Notes under the pieces: generated by a model
The model's database searches: none
The model's input: the letters and a program-made list of their open reading frames with translations, nothing else
What the model was told of the DNA's origin: nothing
Translations under genes and position numbers: made by a program
Part shown: one piece after another, positions 52,417 through 62,449 of the stretch
How the letters are laid out: each line of letters begins with the position of its first letter
Position numbering within the stretch: position 1 is the stretch's first letter
NCBI RefSeq assembly: GCF_000813005.1
Contig: NZ_JSYP01000024.1
Span: forward strand, 1-64,000
DNA length: 64,000 nt
Source of the DNA: Flavobacterium sp. KMS
GTDB lineage: Bacteria > Bacteroidota > Bacteroidia > Flavobacteriales > Flavobacteriaceae
Direction of reading: 5' to 3'

Positions 52417-54039
52417 CTAAAGCGAAACCCCACGTTTCCAAGGAATAAAATCGTTTTGGTTTAAAATCGCAGCCTTCGTTTTAATCTTACCACTTGCTAC
52501 ATTTATTATAAATTCTAACATTTCATCACCCATTTCTTCAATAGATTTTTCTCCTGTGATGATTCCACCTGTGTCAATATCGATAATATCCGACATTTTT
52601 GCAGCCAACTCAGAATTTGATGAAATTTTTACAACTGGCGCAATTGGGTTTCCTGTTGGAGTTCCTAAACCTGTTGTAAACAAAACCATATTTGCTCCAG
52701 AACCAACCATTGCCGTAGTACATTCTACATCATTTCCTGGAGTACAAAGCAAGTTTAAACCTGGTTTTGTAATATATTCTCCGTAATCCGAAACACCTAC
52801 AATTGGCGAAGTTCCGCCTTTTTTGGCAGCTCCAGCCGATTTCATTGCGTCGGTAATTAAACCATCTTTTATATTTCCTGGTGAAGGGTTCATGTCAAAT
52901 CCAGAACCTGCATCGACAACTGTTTTTTCATACCATTTCATCAATTCCAAGAAACGTTTTCCGCTCTCGTCTTCTACACATCGGTTTACCAACTCCTGCT
53001 CTACTCCACATAATTCTGGAAACTCCGAAAGAATTGTAGTTCCTCCTAAAGCAGCCAATAAATCAGATGTTATTCCTAATGTTGGGTTGGCCGAAATTCC
53101 TGAGAAACCATCAGATCCACCACATTCTAATCCAATTTTTAATTTAGATAATGGAGCTGGCGTTCTTTGTATTTCATTCGCTTTTTTAATAGCTTCAAAT
53201 GTATCTTTTACAACGCTACTAAGCATTGCCTCAATAGTTCCTATTTGTTGCTGATCGTAAATTAAAACAGGCTTTTTACTGTTAGGATTTATCTCGTCCA
53301 GAGCATCTTTAAAGATTTGTATTTGAAGATTCTGACATCCTAAACTCAATACGGTTGCTCCAGCCACGTTAGGATTATTTACATAACCAGCCAACAGTTT
53401 GGCTAAACTATGCGAATCCTGACGAATACCTCCACATCCACCTTGATGGGTGATGAATTTTACTTCTATATTATTGAATAAATTAGAATCATTAGAAGCC
53501 GCTTCATTACTAGCGCCACCACTTTCTGATTTTACCAAAGAGCGCAATAATAACTGATAATCATTCTCTTTAGGTTTCATTAATTCCTTCTCGAAAATAT
53601 CTTTTAGGATTTCGATATTTCTGTTTTCACAAAAAACCAAAGGAAAAAACAACCAAACATTTTCAGTTCCTACTTGCCCATCTTCTCTATGATATCCATC
53701 AAAAGTTCTATCTTTCCATTTATCGATATTTGGAACAGTCCAACCAATCGATTCTGTTTTTTCGAATACTTTAGCGCTTTCATGTTTTACATTACTTATC
53801 GTAAGTACATCTCCTTTTACAATCGTTTGACTTGCTCTTCCGACCAAAACACCATACATAATAATTTTTTCACCTGACGCAAAATCAGACAAAGCAATTT
53901 TATGTTTCATTTTCACATCAGTCTTAATAGTGATGTCTTCACCTTCAAAATTGATGACCTCACCAGCTGAAAGATTTACCAAAGCTACTGCTACATTATC
54001 GGTAGGATGAACTTTTATTAATTTTTTTTGAGTTGCCAT
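52417..54039 (-). CDS. uxaA: Altronate dehydratase
   Basis: The 540-residue protein has an N-terminal SAF domain (about 1-100, KVHPTDNVAVALVNLSAGE) and a C-terminal catalytic part with GYHREDGQVGTENVW, FITHQGGCGGIRQDS, SLGCQNLQ, LECGGSDGFSGISANP, GGTTILSEFPELCGVE and TTGLGTPTGNP. It dehydrates D-altronate to 2-keto-3-deoxygluconate using a metal centre. It is 2 bp downstream of uxaB, so the two are co-transcribed. Final step of the galacturonate branch before KdgK. Confidence 0.95.
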   Translation of the reverse strand: MATQKKLIKVHPTDNVAVALVNLSAGEVINFEGEDITIKTDVKMKHKIALSDFASGEKIIMYGVLVGRASQTIVKGDVLTISNVKHESAKVFEKTESIGWTVPNIDKWKDRTFDGYHREDGQVGTENVWLFFPLVFCENRNIEILKDIFEKELMKPKENDYQLLLRSLVKSESGGASNEAASNDSNLFNNIEVKFITHQGGCGGIRQDSHSLAKLLAGYVNNPNVAGATVLSLGCQNLQIQIFKDALDEINPNSKKPVLIYDQQQIGTIEAMLSSVVKDTFEAIKKANEIQRTPAPLSKLKIGLECGGSDGFSGISANPTLGITSDLLAALGGTTILSEFPELCGVEQELVNRCVEDESGKRFLELMKWYEKTVVDAGSGFDMNPSPGNIKDGLITDAMKSAGAAKKGGTSPIVGVSDYGEYITKPGLNLLCTPGNDVECTTAMVGSGANMVLFTTGLGTPTGNPIAPVVKISSNSELAAKMSDIIDIDTGGIITGEKSIEEMGDEMLEFIINVASGKIKTKAAILNQNDFIPWKRGVSL

Positions 54040-54041
54040 GA

Positions 54042-55508
54042 TTAAACGTTCTGAGTTGTTGTATTTAATTGTTTTTGGAAATTAGCAAAACCATTCTCAA
54101 TTCCGTTTGCATCAATTTCCTCTAATGCAATTGTAATTGCTTTTGTCAAGCCCAGAATCAGCGTTAAATCTTCATCCCAGAAACTTTTATTTTGCAAAGT
54201 AAGTCGTGCTATTTTCTCATAATCATCGGATTTCCAAAGTCCATCAAAGAAAGTAACAATATCCTCACTATCATTAATTGGTAAAGCTTGATTTTGCCAA
54301 GTGCCTTTATAAAAACGAATCAAACAAGCAAAAGCAAACGTTAAATGAATTGGAAGCTTGTTGTGAATTGCAACATATTCGACTAAACTTGGCAAAACAC
54401 GAACTTTAAATTTCGAAATAGAGTTCAATGCAATACTGGATAATAAATGCTTTATAAATGGGTTTCTAAAACGATCCAAGACTTCATCAGAGAAGCTTAT
54501 TAGCTCATCCTTATCCATGTTTAATGTTTCGTTTATTTCATCAAAAACGGCTTTATTTACAAAGTCACCTGTAAATGGATTATCTACTGTTTCCTTTACC
54601 GTTTCATTTCCATAAAGAAGAGAAAACGGAACCATTGCAGTATGTGCACCATTTAAGATTCTAACTTTACGAGTTCTATACGGTTGCATATCGGCAACAA
54701 TTTTCACATCCAGATTGGTTTTCTCAAACGGAAGTTTTGCCTTCAATTTATCATCTCCTTCTATAACCCACAAAAAGAATGTTTCGGCACTTACAATCAA
54801 ATTATCTGAGTAATCCAACTGTTTGTTGTATTCTTCTATTTGATCTTTTGGATAACCCGGAACGATACGATCTACTAATGTATTATGAAAAGTACAATGA
54901 TTTAAAAGCCATAATGTAAAATCTACTTCAAGGCTCCAATCTGCACAATATTTTAATATAATCTCTTTTAAAGTATCCGAGTTATAATTGATTAATTCGC
55001 AAGGAATAATCGTTAATCCTTTAGACTTATCTCCATTAAAATGTTTAAATCTTTCGTGCAAAAGCACCGTTAATTTAGCAGGAAATGAAACTGGTGGTTG
55101 CATTGTAGGCTTATCACTAGCGATATATTCTATACCTGCTTCGGTAGTATTAGAAATGATAAAAGCTAATTCTTCTTCTTTGGCTAAAGCCAAAAACTCA
55201 TTAAAAGAAGCATAAGGATCAACTGCTTTTACAATATTTGTAATCAATTCTTTTTCCTGAATTTCTTCTCCTTTTTTTATCCCTTTCATGAATAATGTAT
55301 ACAAACCATCCTGGTCGTTAATCATATTAACCAAGCCTTTATCGATAGGCTGTACAACAGCAATTCCTGCATTAAAATTGGCATCTTGATTCAGTTTCTG
55401 AAAAGCAAATTCTACAAATGCTCTCAAAAAATTTCCTTCTCCAAATTGAACAATTTTTATTGGAAGTTTATCGGATAATCCTATATTTTCTCTATTTAGT
55501 TTTTTCAT
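54042..55508 (-). CDS. uxaB: Tagaturonate reductase
   Basis: The 488-residue mannitol-dehydrogenase-family oxidoreductase has an N-terminal Rossmann segment (KIVQFGEGNFLRAFVEFAF) and the catalytic region around RILNGAHTAMVPFSLLYGN, with VRVLPSLVEYVAIH. It reduces D-tagaturonate with NADH to D-altronate. It pairs with uxaA directly downstream. 196 bp separate it from eda, and I see no operator in that gap, so it may be read from the upstream kdu promoter or its own unrecognised promoter. Confidence 0.94.
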   Translation of the reverse strand: MKKLNRENIGLSDKLPIKIVQFGEGNFLRAFVEFAFQKLNQDANFNAGIAVVQPIDKGLVNMINDQDGLYTLFMKGIKKGEEIQEKELITNIVKAVDPYASFNEFLALAKEEELAFIISNTTEAGIEYIASDKPTMQPPVSFPAKLTVLLHERFKHFNGDKSKGLTIIPCELINYNSDTLKEIILKYCADWSLEVDFTLWLLNHCTFHNTLVDRIVPGYPKDQIEEYNKQLDYSDNLIVSAETFFLWVIEGDDKLKAKLPFEKTNLDVKIVADMQPYRTRKVRILNGAHTAMVPFSLLYGNETVKETVDNPFTGDFVNKAVFDEINETLNMDKDELISFSDEVLDRFRNPFIKHLLSSIALNSISKFKVRVLPSLVEYVAIHNKLPIHLTFAFACLIRFYKGTWQNQALPINDSEDIVTFFDGLWKSDDYEKIARLTLQNKSFWDEDLTLILGLTKAITIALEEIDANGIENGFANFQKQLNTTTQNV

Positions 55509-55704
55509 TATTATAACTTAAAGTGTTGTATATAATTGAATTAAAAATTTCAAACCTTCAGTTGTAAAAGAAACATTATACTTACTGTCAACAAAACTTG
55601 TTGTGAGGACTGGCAGGTTTTATTCTGCAAGAATAATGCTCTATTACAACTTAAAAATCAAAAAAACATTTAAAAACAATCTTTAGGAATGGCTATTCCG
55701 TATT

Positions 55705-56373
55705 TTATTTTCTAATTTTTTTAATAATCTCAAGAACTTCACTGACTTTGTTTTTTAGTCCTTCAAAATCATTATTTTCTATTATTTCTTTTGAGATTAA
55801 TTGCGAACCAATTCCTACGCAAGTTGCACCAGCATTAAGCCAGGATGACAAACTTTCTTCGGTTGGGAAAACTCCGCCCGTAGGCATAATACTTGTCCAG
55901 GGAGATGGTCCTTTTATTCCTTTTATAAATTCTGGTCCATAAGTATCTGCTGGAAATAATTTTACAATTTCGCAACCTAATTCTTCGGCTTTGGCAATCT
56001 CGGTAAGTGTACCACAACCCGGTGACCACAATACTTTGCGACGATTACAAACTATTGCAATATCTTCTCTAAGTACTGGCGTCACAATAAAATTGGCTCC
56101 CAATTGCATATATAATGAAACCGCTGCTGCATCGGTAACTGATCCTACACCCAGAATCATTCCGGGCAATTCAGCCAAAGCATATTTATTTAAAGCCCCA
56201 AACACTTCAAAAGCAAAATCACCACGACTCGTAAATTCCATTAATCTAGAACCTCCATCGTAACACGCTTTTAATACTTTCTTACTTATCTCTATATCTG
56301 AATGAAAAAAAAGCGGAATCATACCGTTTTCTTTCATTGTCGTAGCTACTTCTATTCTTGAATATTTTGCCAT
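55705..56373 (-). CDS. eda: KDPG/KHG aldolase
   Basis: The 222-residue TIM-barrel enzyme shows GMIPLFFHSDIEISKKV, the RLMEFTSRG segment (catalytic Glu), LGVGSVTDAAAVSLYMQLGA, FIVTPVLRED and the Schiff-base Lys in GCEIVKLFPADTYGPEFI, then MPTGGV. It splits 2-keto-3-deoxy-6-phosphogluconate into pyruvate and glyceraldehyde 3-phosphate. It lies 11 bp downstream of kdgK, in the natural order of the pathway. Confidence 0.95.
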   Translation of the reverse strand: MAKYSRIEVATTMKENGMIPLFFHSDIEISKKVLKACYDGGSRLMEFTSRGDFAFEVFGALNKYALAELPGMILGVGSVTDAAAVSLYMQLGANFIVTPVLREDIAIVCNRRKVLWSPGCGTLTEIAKAEELGCEIVKLFPADTYGPEFIKGIKGPSPWTSIMPTGGVFPTEESLSSWLNAGATCVGIGSQLISKEIIENNDFEGLKNKVSEVLEIIKKIRK

Positions 56374-56384
56374 TTTTATATTAT

Positions 56385-57407
56385 TTATCTTGATACTAAT
56401 CCTGCCGAATTACCATCTAGCATATTTTCAACTTCTTTTAACGTTACCAAATTATAATCGCCTGAAATAGTATGTTTTAAACAACAAGCTACAACTGCAA
56501 AATCTAATGCTCTTTGGTTATTATTTGGGTATTCCAGTAATCCGTAAATTAATCCTCCCATAAAAGCATCGCCACTTCCTACACGATCCACAACTGGTGT
56601 TACCTCTTGTACGGCAGCCTGATAAATTGCTTTTCCGTCAAATAATACACCTCCAATTCTTTGGTGAGAGGCGCTTACAGAATAGCGTAAAGTTGTTGCG
56701 ACAGTTTTTAAATTCGGAATCAGTTCAAATAACTTACTATACAAAACAGGGAGTGATTTATCATCCTGATAATTAGGGTTTACTTTAAGGATTCCAAGCA
56801 TGAAATATGCCGTATCAATATCTCCTAAAATAACATTGCTATATTGTAACATCTCTGGCATAACATCGCTTGGAGCTTTGCCATATTGCCATAATTTTGA
56901 TCTATAATTTAAATCACATGAAATCGGAATTCCCATTTTATGAGCCACTTTAATAGCTTCAAGACAAGCTTCGGCAGCACTTTGAGAAATCGCTGGAGTA
57001 ATTCCGCTCCAATGAAACCAATTTGCACCTTCTAAAACTTTTTCCCAATCGATTAATCCTTTTTCAATAGTTGCCATCGAGCTATGCGCACGGTCATAAA
57101 CGACATTACTTCCGCGTGTTCCTGCACCTGTTTCCAGAAAATAAATTCCTAAACGCTCTCCACCATAAATTACATTTTGGGAAGCCACATTCATTTTTCG
57201 CATTTCTTTTACTGCCGAAACACCGATTTCATTTTCAGGTAATCGTGTAACAAACTCAGCATTTAAACCATAATTAGCCAAAGACACGCAAACATTAAAT
57301 TCGCCTCCGCCATAATTAGATCCAAATGTTTTAGCTTGAGAAAAACGGAGGTGTCTCTCTGTAGAAAGACGCAACATAATTTCACCGAATGCAACTACTT
57401 TATTCAT
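56385..57407 (-). CDS. kdgK: 2-Keto-3-deoxygluconate kinase (PfkB family)
   Basis: The 340-residue PfkB-type sugar kinase shows VVAFGEIMLRLSTE and NYGGGEFNVCVSLANYGL (substrate site), VTRLPENEIG, and the C-terminal ATP/anion motif VVDRVGSGDAFMGGLIYGLL with catalytic Asp. It phosphorylates 2-keto-3-deoxygluconate, the common product of the uxa and kdu branches. Operon with eda. A 376-bp repeat-rich gap separates it from uxaC. Confidence 0.93.
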   Translation of the reverse strand: MNKVVAFGEIMLRLSTERHLRFSQAKTFGSNYGGGEFNVCVSLANYGLNAEFVTRLPENEIGVSAVKEMRKMNVASQNVIYGGERLGIYFLETGAGTRGSNVVYDRAHSSMATIEKGLIDWEKVLEGANWFHWSGITPAISQSAAEACLEAIKVAHKMGIPISCDLNYRSKLWQYGKAPSDVMPEMLQYSNVILGDIDTAYFMLGILKVNPNYQDDKSLPVLYSKLFELIPNLKTVATTLRYSVSASHQRIGGVLFDGKAIYQAAVQEVTPVVDRVGSGDAFMGGLIYGLLEYPNNNQRALDFAVVACCLKHTISGDYNLVTLKEVENMLDGNSAGLVSR

Positions 57408-57783
57408 TATAAATACTTATTAATATTATTTATTTACCATTAGGATAATTTAACCGCTAAGGGCGCAAAGATTTACGCAAAGGGCGCAAAATTTTGAACC
57501 ATTAAGAGATTAAGAAAAATTAAGATTTAGCCTTATAACCGTTTTTTTTTGCCACTGATTATTATGATTAAAAGATTTTTTCTTGCCACTGATTAAAAAA
57601 ATCTGCTTTATCTGCTAAATCTGCGTGAAACTTTTTTTTACCACTCCCGAAGCTTCGGGATAAAATGATTCTAAAGCTTTGCGGTTAATTTTTTCACAAT
57701 CCAATTCTTTTCATTCTTTTAAACTCAAACCCTTAATTTTTCTTAATCTCTTAATGGTTCAAATCTTTGCGGTTAATTAACCT
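57408..57783. repeat. Repeat-rich spacer between uxaC and kdgK
   Basis: It contains GCAAAGATTTACGCAAAG and GGCGCAAAATTTTGAACC, two TTGCCACTGATTA units, AATCTGCGTGAAAC, and the perfect palindrome TCCCGAAGCTTCGGGA (57645-57660). It also holds TTAATCTCTTAATGG words. No ORF and no copy of the LacI operator. Confidence 0.8.
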
Positions 57784-59190
57784 TTAAAATTTAAAATATT
57801 CTTTTGCGTTATTATAAGATATATCCTGAACCATTTTTCCTATCCATTCCATGTCATTAGGAAGTTCTCCGCGTTTTATTTCGTCACCTAAAAGATTACA
57901 AAGAATACGTCGGAAATATTCATGTCTTGGGAACGATAAAAAGCTTCTGGAATCGGTTAGCATTCCCACAAAACAACTAATTAATCCCATGTTCGAAAGT
58001 GCGTTTAATTGTTTGGTCATTCCGTCTTTTTGATCCAAAAACCACCATCCTGATCCAAACTGAACTTTACCTCTAATACTACCGTCATTAAAATTTCCTA
58101 TCATCGTTGCCATAACTTCATTATCGGCTGGATTCAGGTTGTAAATGATTGTTTTTGTCAATTTATCTTTGCTATCTAATGCATTTAAAAATGAAGATAG
58201 TTTTTGTGCTTGCGGATAATCCCCAATAGAATCCCAACCAGTATCTGGTCCTAAAATCCTGTGCATTCTCGCATTATTATTTCGCAATGCGCCTAAGTGA
58301 AATTGCTGTACCCAACCAAATTCATGATAGGTTTCAGACAAGAATAACAATACAGCACTTTGGAATTTTAAGGCTTCATCAGGCGTAATTGTTTGATTTT
58401 CTCTTTTCTTTTTGAAGATGGAATTAATCTCACTTTCAGTGAAGTTTTCAAAGTAAATCTGGTCTAATCCATGATCACTAAGTTTGCAACCATTTTTAGC
58501 AAAATATTCAATTCTGTTTTTTAAAGCGCTGCATAAATCAATATAAGAACTAATTGTAATCCCTGCAACTTCTCCCAGAGTATCAATGTATTGATTGTAA
58601 CCATCATTAGAAATTAAGATGGCTTTATCTGGTCTAAAAGCCGTACTCATCTTAGTCCCAATTGGGTTCTTGGCTAGTTTTATATGGTATTCTAAATTAT
58701 CAATTGGATCTTCGGTCGTACAAACCACTTCGGCATTTACTTTTTTAAGCAAATTTTGTGTGCTGTACGCTTCCGAATTTATTTTCTCTGAAGTTTCGAT
58801 GTAGATACGCTCAGCCGATTTTTCATTCAATAAATCATAAATATCAAAATAACGAGCCAATTCTAAGTGTGTCCAATGATACAAAGGATTACGCATCGTG
58901 TACGGAACTGTTTTTGCCCAGTTTATGAACTTATCTTTATCAGAACCATTTCCTGTTATAAATTGCTCATTAATACCCAATGTACGCATAGCGCGCCATT
59001 TGTAGTGATCGCCATTTATCCAAACCTGAGTAGTATTTTCAAAGATTTTATCTTCAGCAATAAATTGCGGATTCAGGTGATTATGGTAATCTATTATCGG
59101 TTGATTTTTGGAGTAATTATGATATAATTCTTCCGCAAATTTATTTTCGAGTAAAAAATTATCGTTTATGAATGTCTGATTTGCGCTCAT
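57784..59190 (-). CDS. uxaC: Uronate isomerase
   Basis: The 468-residue amidohydrolase-superfamily enzyme shows the metal motif DYHNHLNP (His36, His38), then QVWINGDHYKWRAMRTLG, NPLYHWTHLELARYF, VCTTEDPIDNLEYH, FGWVQQFHLGALRNNNARM, FGSGWWFLDQ and DSRSFLSFPRHEYFRR, all standard for UxaC. It isomerises D-galacturonate to D-tagaturonate (and glucuronate to fructuronate). It lies 21 bp downstream of kduD, in the kduI-kduD-uxaC unit. Confidence 0.96.
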   Translation of the reverse strand: MSANQTFINDNFLLENKFAEELYHNYSKNQPIIDYHNHLNPQFIAEDKIFENTTQVWINGDHYKWRAMRTLGINEQFITGNGSDKDKFINWAKTVPYTMRNPLYHWTHLELARYFDIYDLLNEKSAERIYIETSEKINSEAYSTQNLLKKVNAEVVCTTEDPIDNLEYHIKLAKNPIGTKMSTAFRPDKAILISNDGYNQYIDTLGEVAGITISSYIDLCSALKNRIEYFAKNGCKLSDHGLDQIYFENFTESEINSIFKKKRENQTITPDEALKFQSAVLLFLSETYHEFGWVQQFHLGALRNNNARMHRILGPDTGWDSIGDYPQAQKLSSFLNALDSKDKLTKTIIYNLNPADNEVMATMIGNFNDGSIRGKVQFGSGWWFLDQKDGMTKQLNALSNMGLISCFVGMLTDSRSFLSFPRHEYFRRILCNLLGDEIKRGELPNDMEWIGKMVQDISYNNAKEYFKF

Positions 59191-59211
59191 ACTTTTTATA
59201 TAATTGAGTGG

Positions 59212-59994
59212 TTATTCGTTTGATGGTTTACCGATTGTGGCAAGGATTCCACCATCAACATATATGATTTGACCGTTTACAAATCGGCTAGCTTCAGAAG
59301 CTAAAAAAACTGCTGTTCCGGCTAAATCTTCTGGATCTCCCCATCGTCCCGCAGGAGTACGACTTATAATAAATTCATTAAATGGATTTCCGTCTACGCG
59401 AATAGGTTCTGTTTGCGAAGTAGCAAAATAACCCGGCCCTATTCCGTTAACCTGAATATTATGTTTAGCCCATTCGGTAGCTAAGTTTTTGGTAAGCATT
59501 TTCAAACCTCCTTTTGCAGCAGCATAAGCAGAAACACTATTTCGACCTAACTCACTCATCATCGAGCAAATATTGATAATTTTACCTTCGTTGCGCTCAA
59601 TCATTTTACGTCCCACTAATTGCGACATGATAAAAGCTCCAACTAAATCCACATCTATAACACGACGAAAATCTTCGATTGGCATACTCACCGCAGGTTC
59701 TCTCTTGATGATTCCTGCATTGTTTACCAAAATATGAATTGGTCCCTGATTCTTCTCAATTGCTTCTACTTGTTCGGCAGCAATTTTTTCGTCGGTAACA
59801 TCAAAAATATATCCTGATGCTTTGTACCCTTTACTTTTGTAATATTCAAGCGCCTCTTCTAATTTGCTTGGTGTTGTACTACTAATTACTAACTCTGCTC
59901 CTGCTTGCGCTAAACCTTCAGCCATAGCCATACCCAGACCATGCGTACCTCCTGTTATTAAGGCTCTTTTATTACTTAAATCAAATAATTTCAT
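59212..59994 (-). CDS. kduD: 2-Deoxy-D-gluconate 3-dehydrogenase / 2,5-diketo-3-deoxygluconate reductase
   Basis: The 260-residue short-chain dehydrogenase has the cofactor motif ITGGTHGLGMAMAEGL (about 13-28), NNAGIIKRE and the catalytic SAYAAAKGGLKML (Tyr-x3-Lys, about 156-160), then VNGIGPGYFAT. The genomic pairing with kduI 6 bp upstream identifies it as KduD, which reduces 2,5-diketo-3-deoxygluconate to 2-keto-3-deoxygluconate in the unsaturated-uronate branch. Confidence 0.94.
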   Translation of the reverse strand: MKLFDLSNKRALITGGTHGLGMAMAEGLAQAGAELVISSTTPSKLEEALEYYKSKGYKASGYIFDVTDEKIAAEQVEAIEKNQGPIHILVNNAGIIKREPAVSMPIEDFRRVIDVDLVGAFIMSQLVGRKMIERNEGKIINICSMMSELGRNSVSAYAAAKGGLKMLTKNLATEWAKHNIQVNGIGPGYFATSQTEPIRVDGNPFNEFIISRTPAGRWGDPEDLAGTAVFLASEASRFVNGQIIYVDGGILATIGKPSNE

Positions 59995-60000
59995 GATTCT

Positions 60001-60837
60001 TTATTTTAGTTCGTTTGGTGCAACGATGTCCATATCTCCGTAATCTAAATTTTCTCCCGCCATTCCCCATATAAAAGAATAATTAGACGTTCCAGCTCCT
60101 GAATGAATAGACCATTCTGGAGATAAAACTGCCTGATGATTTTGCATGAAAATATGACGTGTATTTTGTGTTTCTCCAAGGAAATGACAAATGGTTTGTG
60201 GTACTTCTAGATCAAAATAGAAATATGCTTCCATCCTTCTATCATGCGTATGTGCTGGCATGGTATTCCAAACATTTCCAGGTAATAACTCTGTTAATCC
60301 CATTTGTAACTGGCAGGTTTGAACAATACTATTTACAATCAACTTATTTAAAACCCTGCGATTTGCAGTTTTTTCTTCTCCTAACTGAATTACTTCGGCA
60401 TTTTCTTTACCTACTTTTTTATTTGGAAATTTGGCATGAGCCGGAGCTGAATTAATATAAAACAAAGCTTGCTCTCCATTGGCACTTGCAAACAAAACTT
60501 CTTTGCAACCCTGACCTACATATAAAGCTTCTTTTTTGTCTAATTCAAAAACTTCTCCATCGACAGTTACAGTTCCTTTTCCGCCAACATTTATAATTCC
60601 TAATTCTCTTCTGTCTAGAAAATTTTCAGATTTTAAATATGGAATCGTTTCTAATTTCAACACTTTTCCAACTGGCATAATTCCTCCTACAATGTATCTA
60701 TCGTACATAGAATACGTAAGCTGAATTTGGTTTTCGATAAATAATTTCTCAATTAAAAACTGAGCTCTTAATTCGTCAGTACCATACTTTTTAAAATCTG
60801 TTGGATTTGTTGCGTATCTAAATTCAAAGTTTGTCAT
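60001..60837 (-). CDS. kduI: 5-Keto-4-deoxyuronate isomerase
   Basis: The 278-residue cupin enzyme shows FRYATNPTDFKKYGTDELR at the start, GKGTVTVDGEVFELDKKEALYVGQGCKEV and the zinc site MPAHTHDRRMEAYFYFDL. The C-terminal WSIHSGAGTSNYSFIWGMAGEN is typical of KduI. It isomerises 4-deoxy-L-threo-5-hexosulose uronate released by GH105. First gene of unit 3; the operator palindrome ends 17 bp before its ATG. Confidence 0.97.
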   Translation of the reverse strand: MTNFEFRYATNPTDFKKYGTDELRAQFLIEKLFIENQIQLTYSMYDRYIVGGIMPVGKVLKLETIPYLKSENFLDRRELGIINVGGKGTVTVDGEVFELDKKEALYVGQGCKEVLFASANGEQALFYINSAPAHAKFPNKKVGKENAEVIQLGEEKTANRRVLNKLIVNSIVQTCQLQMGLTELLPGNVWNTMPAHTHDRRMEAYFYFDLEVPQTICHFLGETQNTRHIFMQNHQAVLSPEWSIHSGAGTSNYSFIWGMAGENLDYGDMDIVAPNELK

Positions 60838-60853
60838 AATTTCTATTTAAAAA

Positions 60854-60873
60854 TGTAATCGATTACAAAACTA
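60854..60873 (-). promoter_or_regulatory. Promoter -7 element and LacI-type operator of kduI-kduD-uxaC
   Basis: Perfect palindrome TGTAATCGATTACA at 60854-60867, overlapped on the minus strand by TAGTTTTG (60866-60873), an exact TAnnTTTG match. I found no TTG at proper spacing. Repressor binding would cover the transcription start and the mRNA start 17 bp before the ATG. Confidence 0.8.
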
Positions 60874-60917
60874 CACAATATATTCTAATTAGTTATAATC
60901 AAATCTCAATTTATTAT

Positions 60918-62363
60918 TTATAAATCAGTGATAGGTGCATATTTTGGCACTAAAAGTTTCATTACCGACCAGCCTGTTAAGTAACAAACAGCACATATTG
61001 AAAAAATGATAAAATAACCCGCTTCAATTCCGTGAAAACCCATAAAAGACATATTGGTTTCTTTGCTATAATCAAACAACAAACCTGATCCTTTATTAAT
61101 TAATGTTGATCCAACTCCTCCTGCCAATCCGCCAATACCTGTAATGGTTGCGATTGCTTTTTTAGGAAACATATCTCCTACTGTTGTAAATATATTAGCC
61201 GACCAAGATTGGTGAGCAGCACCAGAAATACCTATTATAATTACTGGCAACCAATAGCTTATATATCCTAATGGTTGTGCGATTAATGCTAATAAGGGAA
61301 AGAATGCAAAAATTAACATGGCTCTCATTCTGCCTTCGTATGGATTCATACCTTTCTTCTCGACAAAATAAGTCGGCAACCAACCACCAATAATAGAAAG
61401 TAATGTAATCATGTATAATACAAATAATGGTAAAGCTGCTTGGGTAGAATCCATTCCGTAAACTGAACTTAAATAAGCTGGTGTCCAGAATAAGAAAAAC
61501 CACCAAACACCATCGGTCATGAACTTACCAAAAGCAAAAGCCCACGTTTGTTTGTATCTAAAACAATCTGCAAAAGTTACTTTGGTAGTGTTTTCGGGAA
61601 CGTAACCTACAAGTTTACTATCGGCGATATCATCTTGCTGAATATATTCTAATTCAGCAGCAGATACCTTCGGATGTTTTTCTGGTTTATCATACATAAA
61701 AACCCAAAATCCCATCCAAACAAAACCTAGTGCACCTATAATAATAAATGCCATTTCCCAACCAAAAGATTTAGCTATAAAAGGAATAGATATTGGTGCT
61801 GCCAATGCGCCAACGGTAGCACCAGCATTAAATATACTTGTAGAGAATGCTCTGTCTTTTTTAGGAAAATATTCGGCTGTGGTTTTAATCGCTGCAGGAA
61901 AATTTCCTGCCTCTCCTATTGCCAAAATGAAACGGGCAAAAATAAACAGAGTAACACTCACATTTATTACCATTCCTGTATCGTTTATAGAACTGATTAT
62001 TTCTTTAGAACCTTCAAATCCTACAAACCAATTACCTGTGATAATTCCAGAAGTTGCAATACCACAAAATGCATGTAAACAAGCACCTAAAGACCAAATT
62101 CCGATTGCCCAAAGAAATCCTTTTTTGGTATCTAACCAATCCACAAATCTTCCTGCAAACAATAAAGAAACAGCATAAAATATAGAAAATAAGGCAGTAA
62201 TATTTCCATAATCATTGTTTGTCCAATGAAACTCAGGAGCGATATAATCACTCCATGTTAAAGAGAGCACTTGTCTGTCTAAATAATTGATGGTTGTGGC
62301 AAAAAATAACAATGCACATATACTCCAGCGATACTTTCCAGTGGATTTAGTGGTTTGGTTCAT
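60918..62363 (-). CDS. MFS hexuronate transporter (ExuT-like, anion:cation symporter family)
   Basis: The 481-residue protein has about 12 membrane helices (WSICALLFFATTINYLDRQVLSL; FARFILAIGEAGNFPAAIKTTAEYFP; AFSTSIFNAGATVGALAAP; ITGIGGLAGGVGSTLINKG). The NYLDRQ segment after helix 1 and GEAGNFPAAIK are typical of ExuT/GudP-type transporters for hexuronates and aldarates. It should bring galacturonate or unsaturated uronate monomers across the inner membrane for uxaC and kduI. It has its own operator-controlled promoter and is separated from kduI by 80 bp. Confidence 0.9.
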   Translation of the reverse strand: MNQTTKSTGKYRWSICALLFFATTINYLDRQVLSLTWSDYIAPEFHWTNNDYGNITALFSIFYAVSLLFAGRFVDWLDTKKGFLWAIGIWSLGACLHAFCGIATSGIITGNWFVGFEGSKEIISSINDTGMVINVSVTLFIFARFILAIGEAGNFPAAIKTTAEYFPKKDRAFSTSIFNAGATVGALAAPISIPFIAKSFGWEMAFIIIGALGFVWMGFWVFMYDKPEKHPKVSAAELEYIQQDDIADSKLVGYVPENTTKVTFADCFRYKQTWAFAFGKFMTDGVWWFFLFWTPAYLSSVYGMDSTQAALPLFVLYMITLLSIIGGWLPTYFVEKKGMNPYEGRMRAMLIFAFFPLLALIAQPLGYISYWLPVIIIGISGAAHQSWSANIFTTVGDMFPKKAIATITGIGGLAGGVGSTLINKGSGLLFDYSKETNMSFMGFHGIEAGYFIIFSICAVCYLTGWSVMKLLVPKYAPITDL

Positions 62364-62449
62364 GGTTTTGGTTTATTATGGATAGTTAAAAAATTATTCT
62401 CTTTATTTATGCTTGTCAATTTCAAAATTAAGGCAGAAATAAATTTTAA

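Noticed and set aside
61195..61506. 103-codon minus-strand frame inside the transporter gene
   Set aside because: Lies wholly within the MFS gene in another frame and has no recognisable features.
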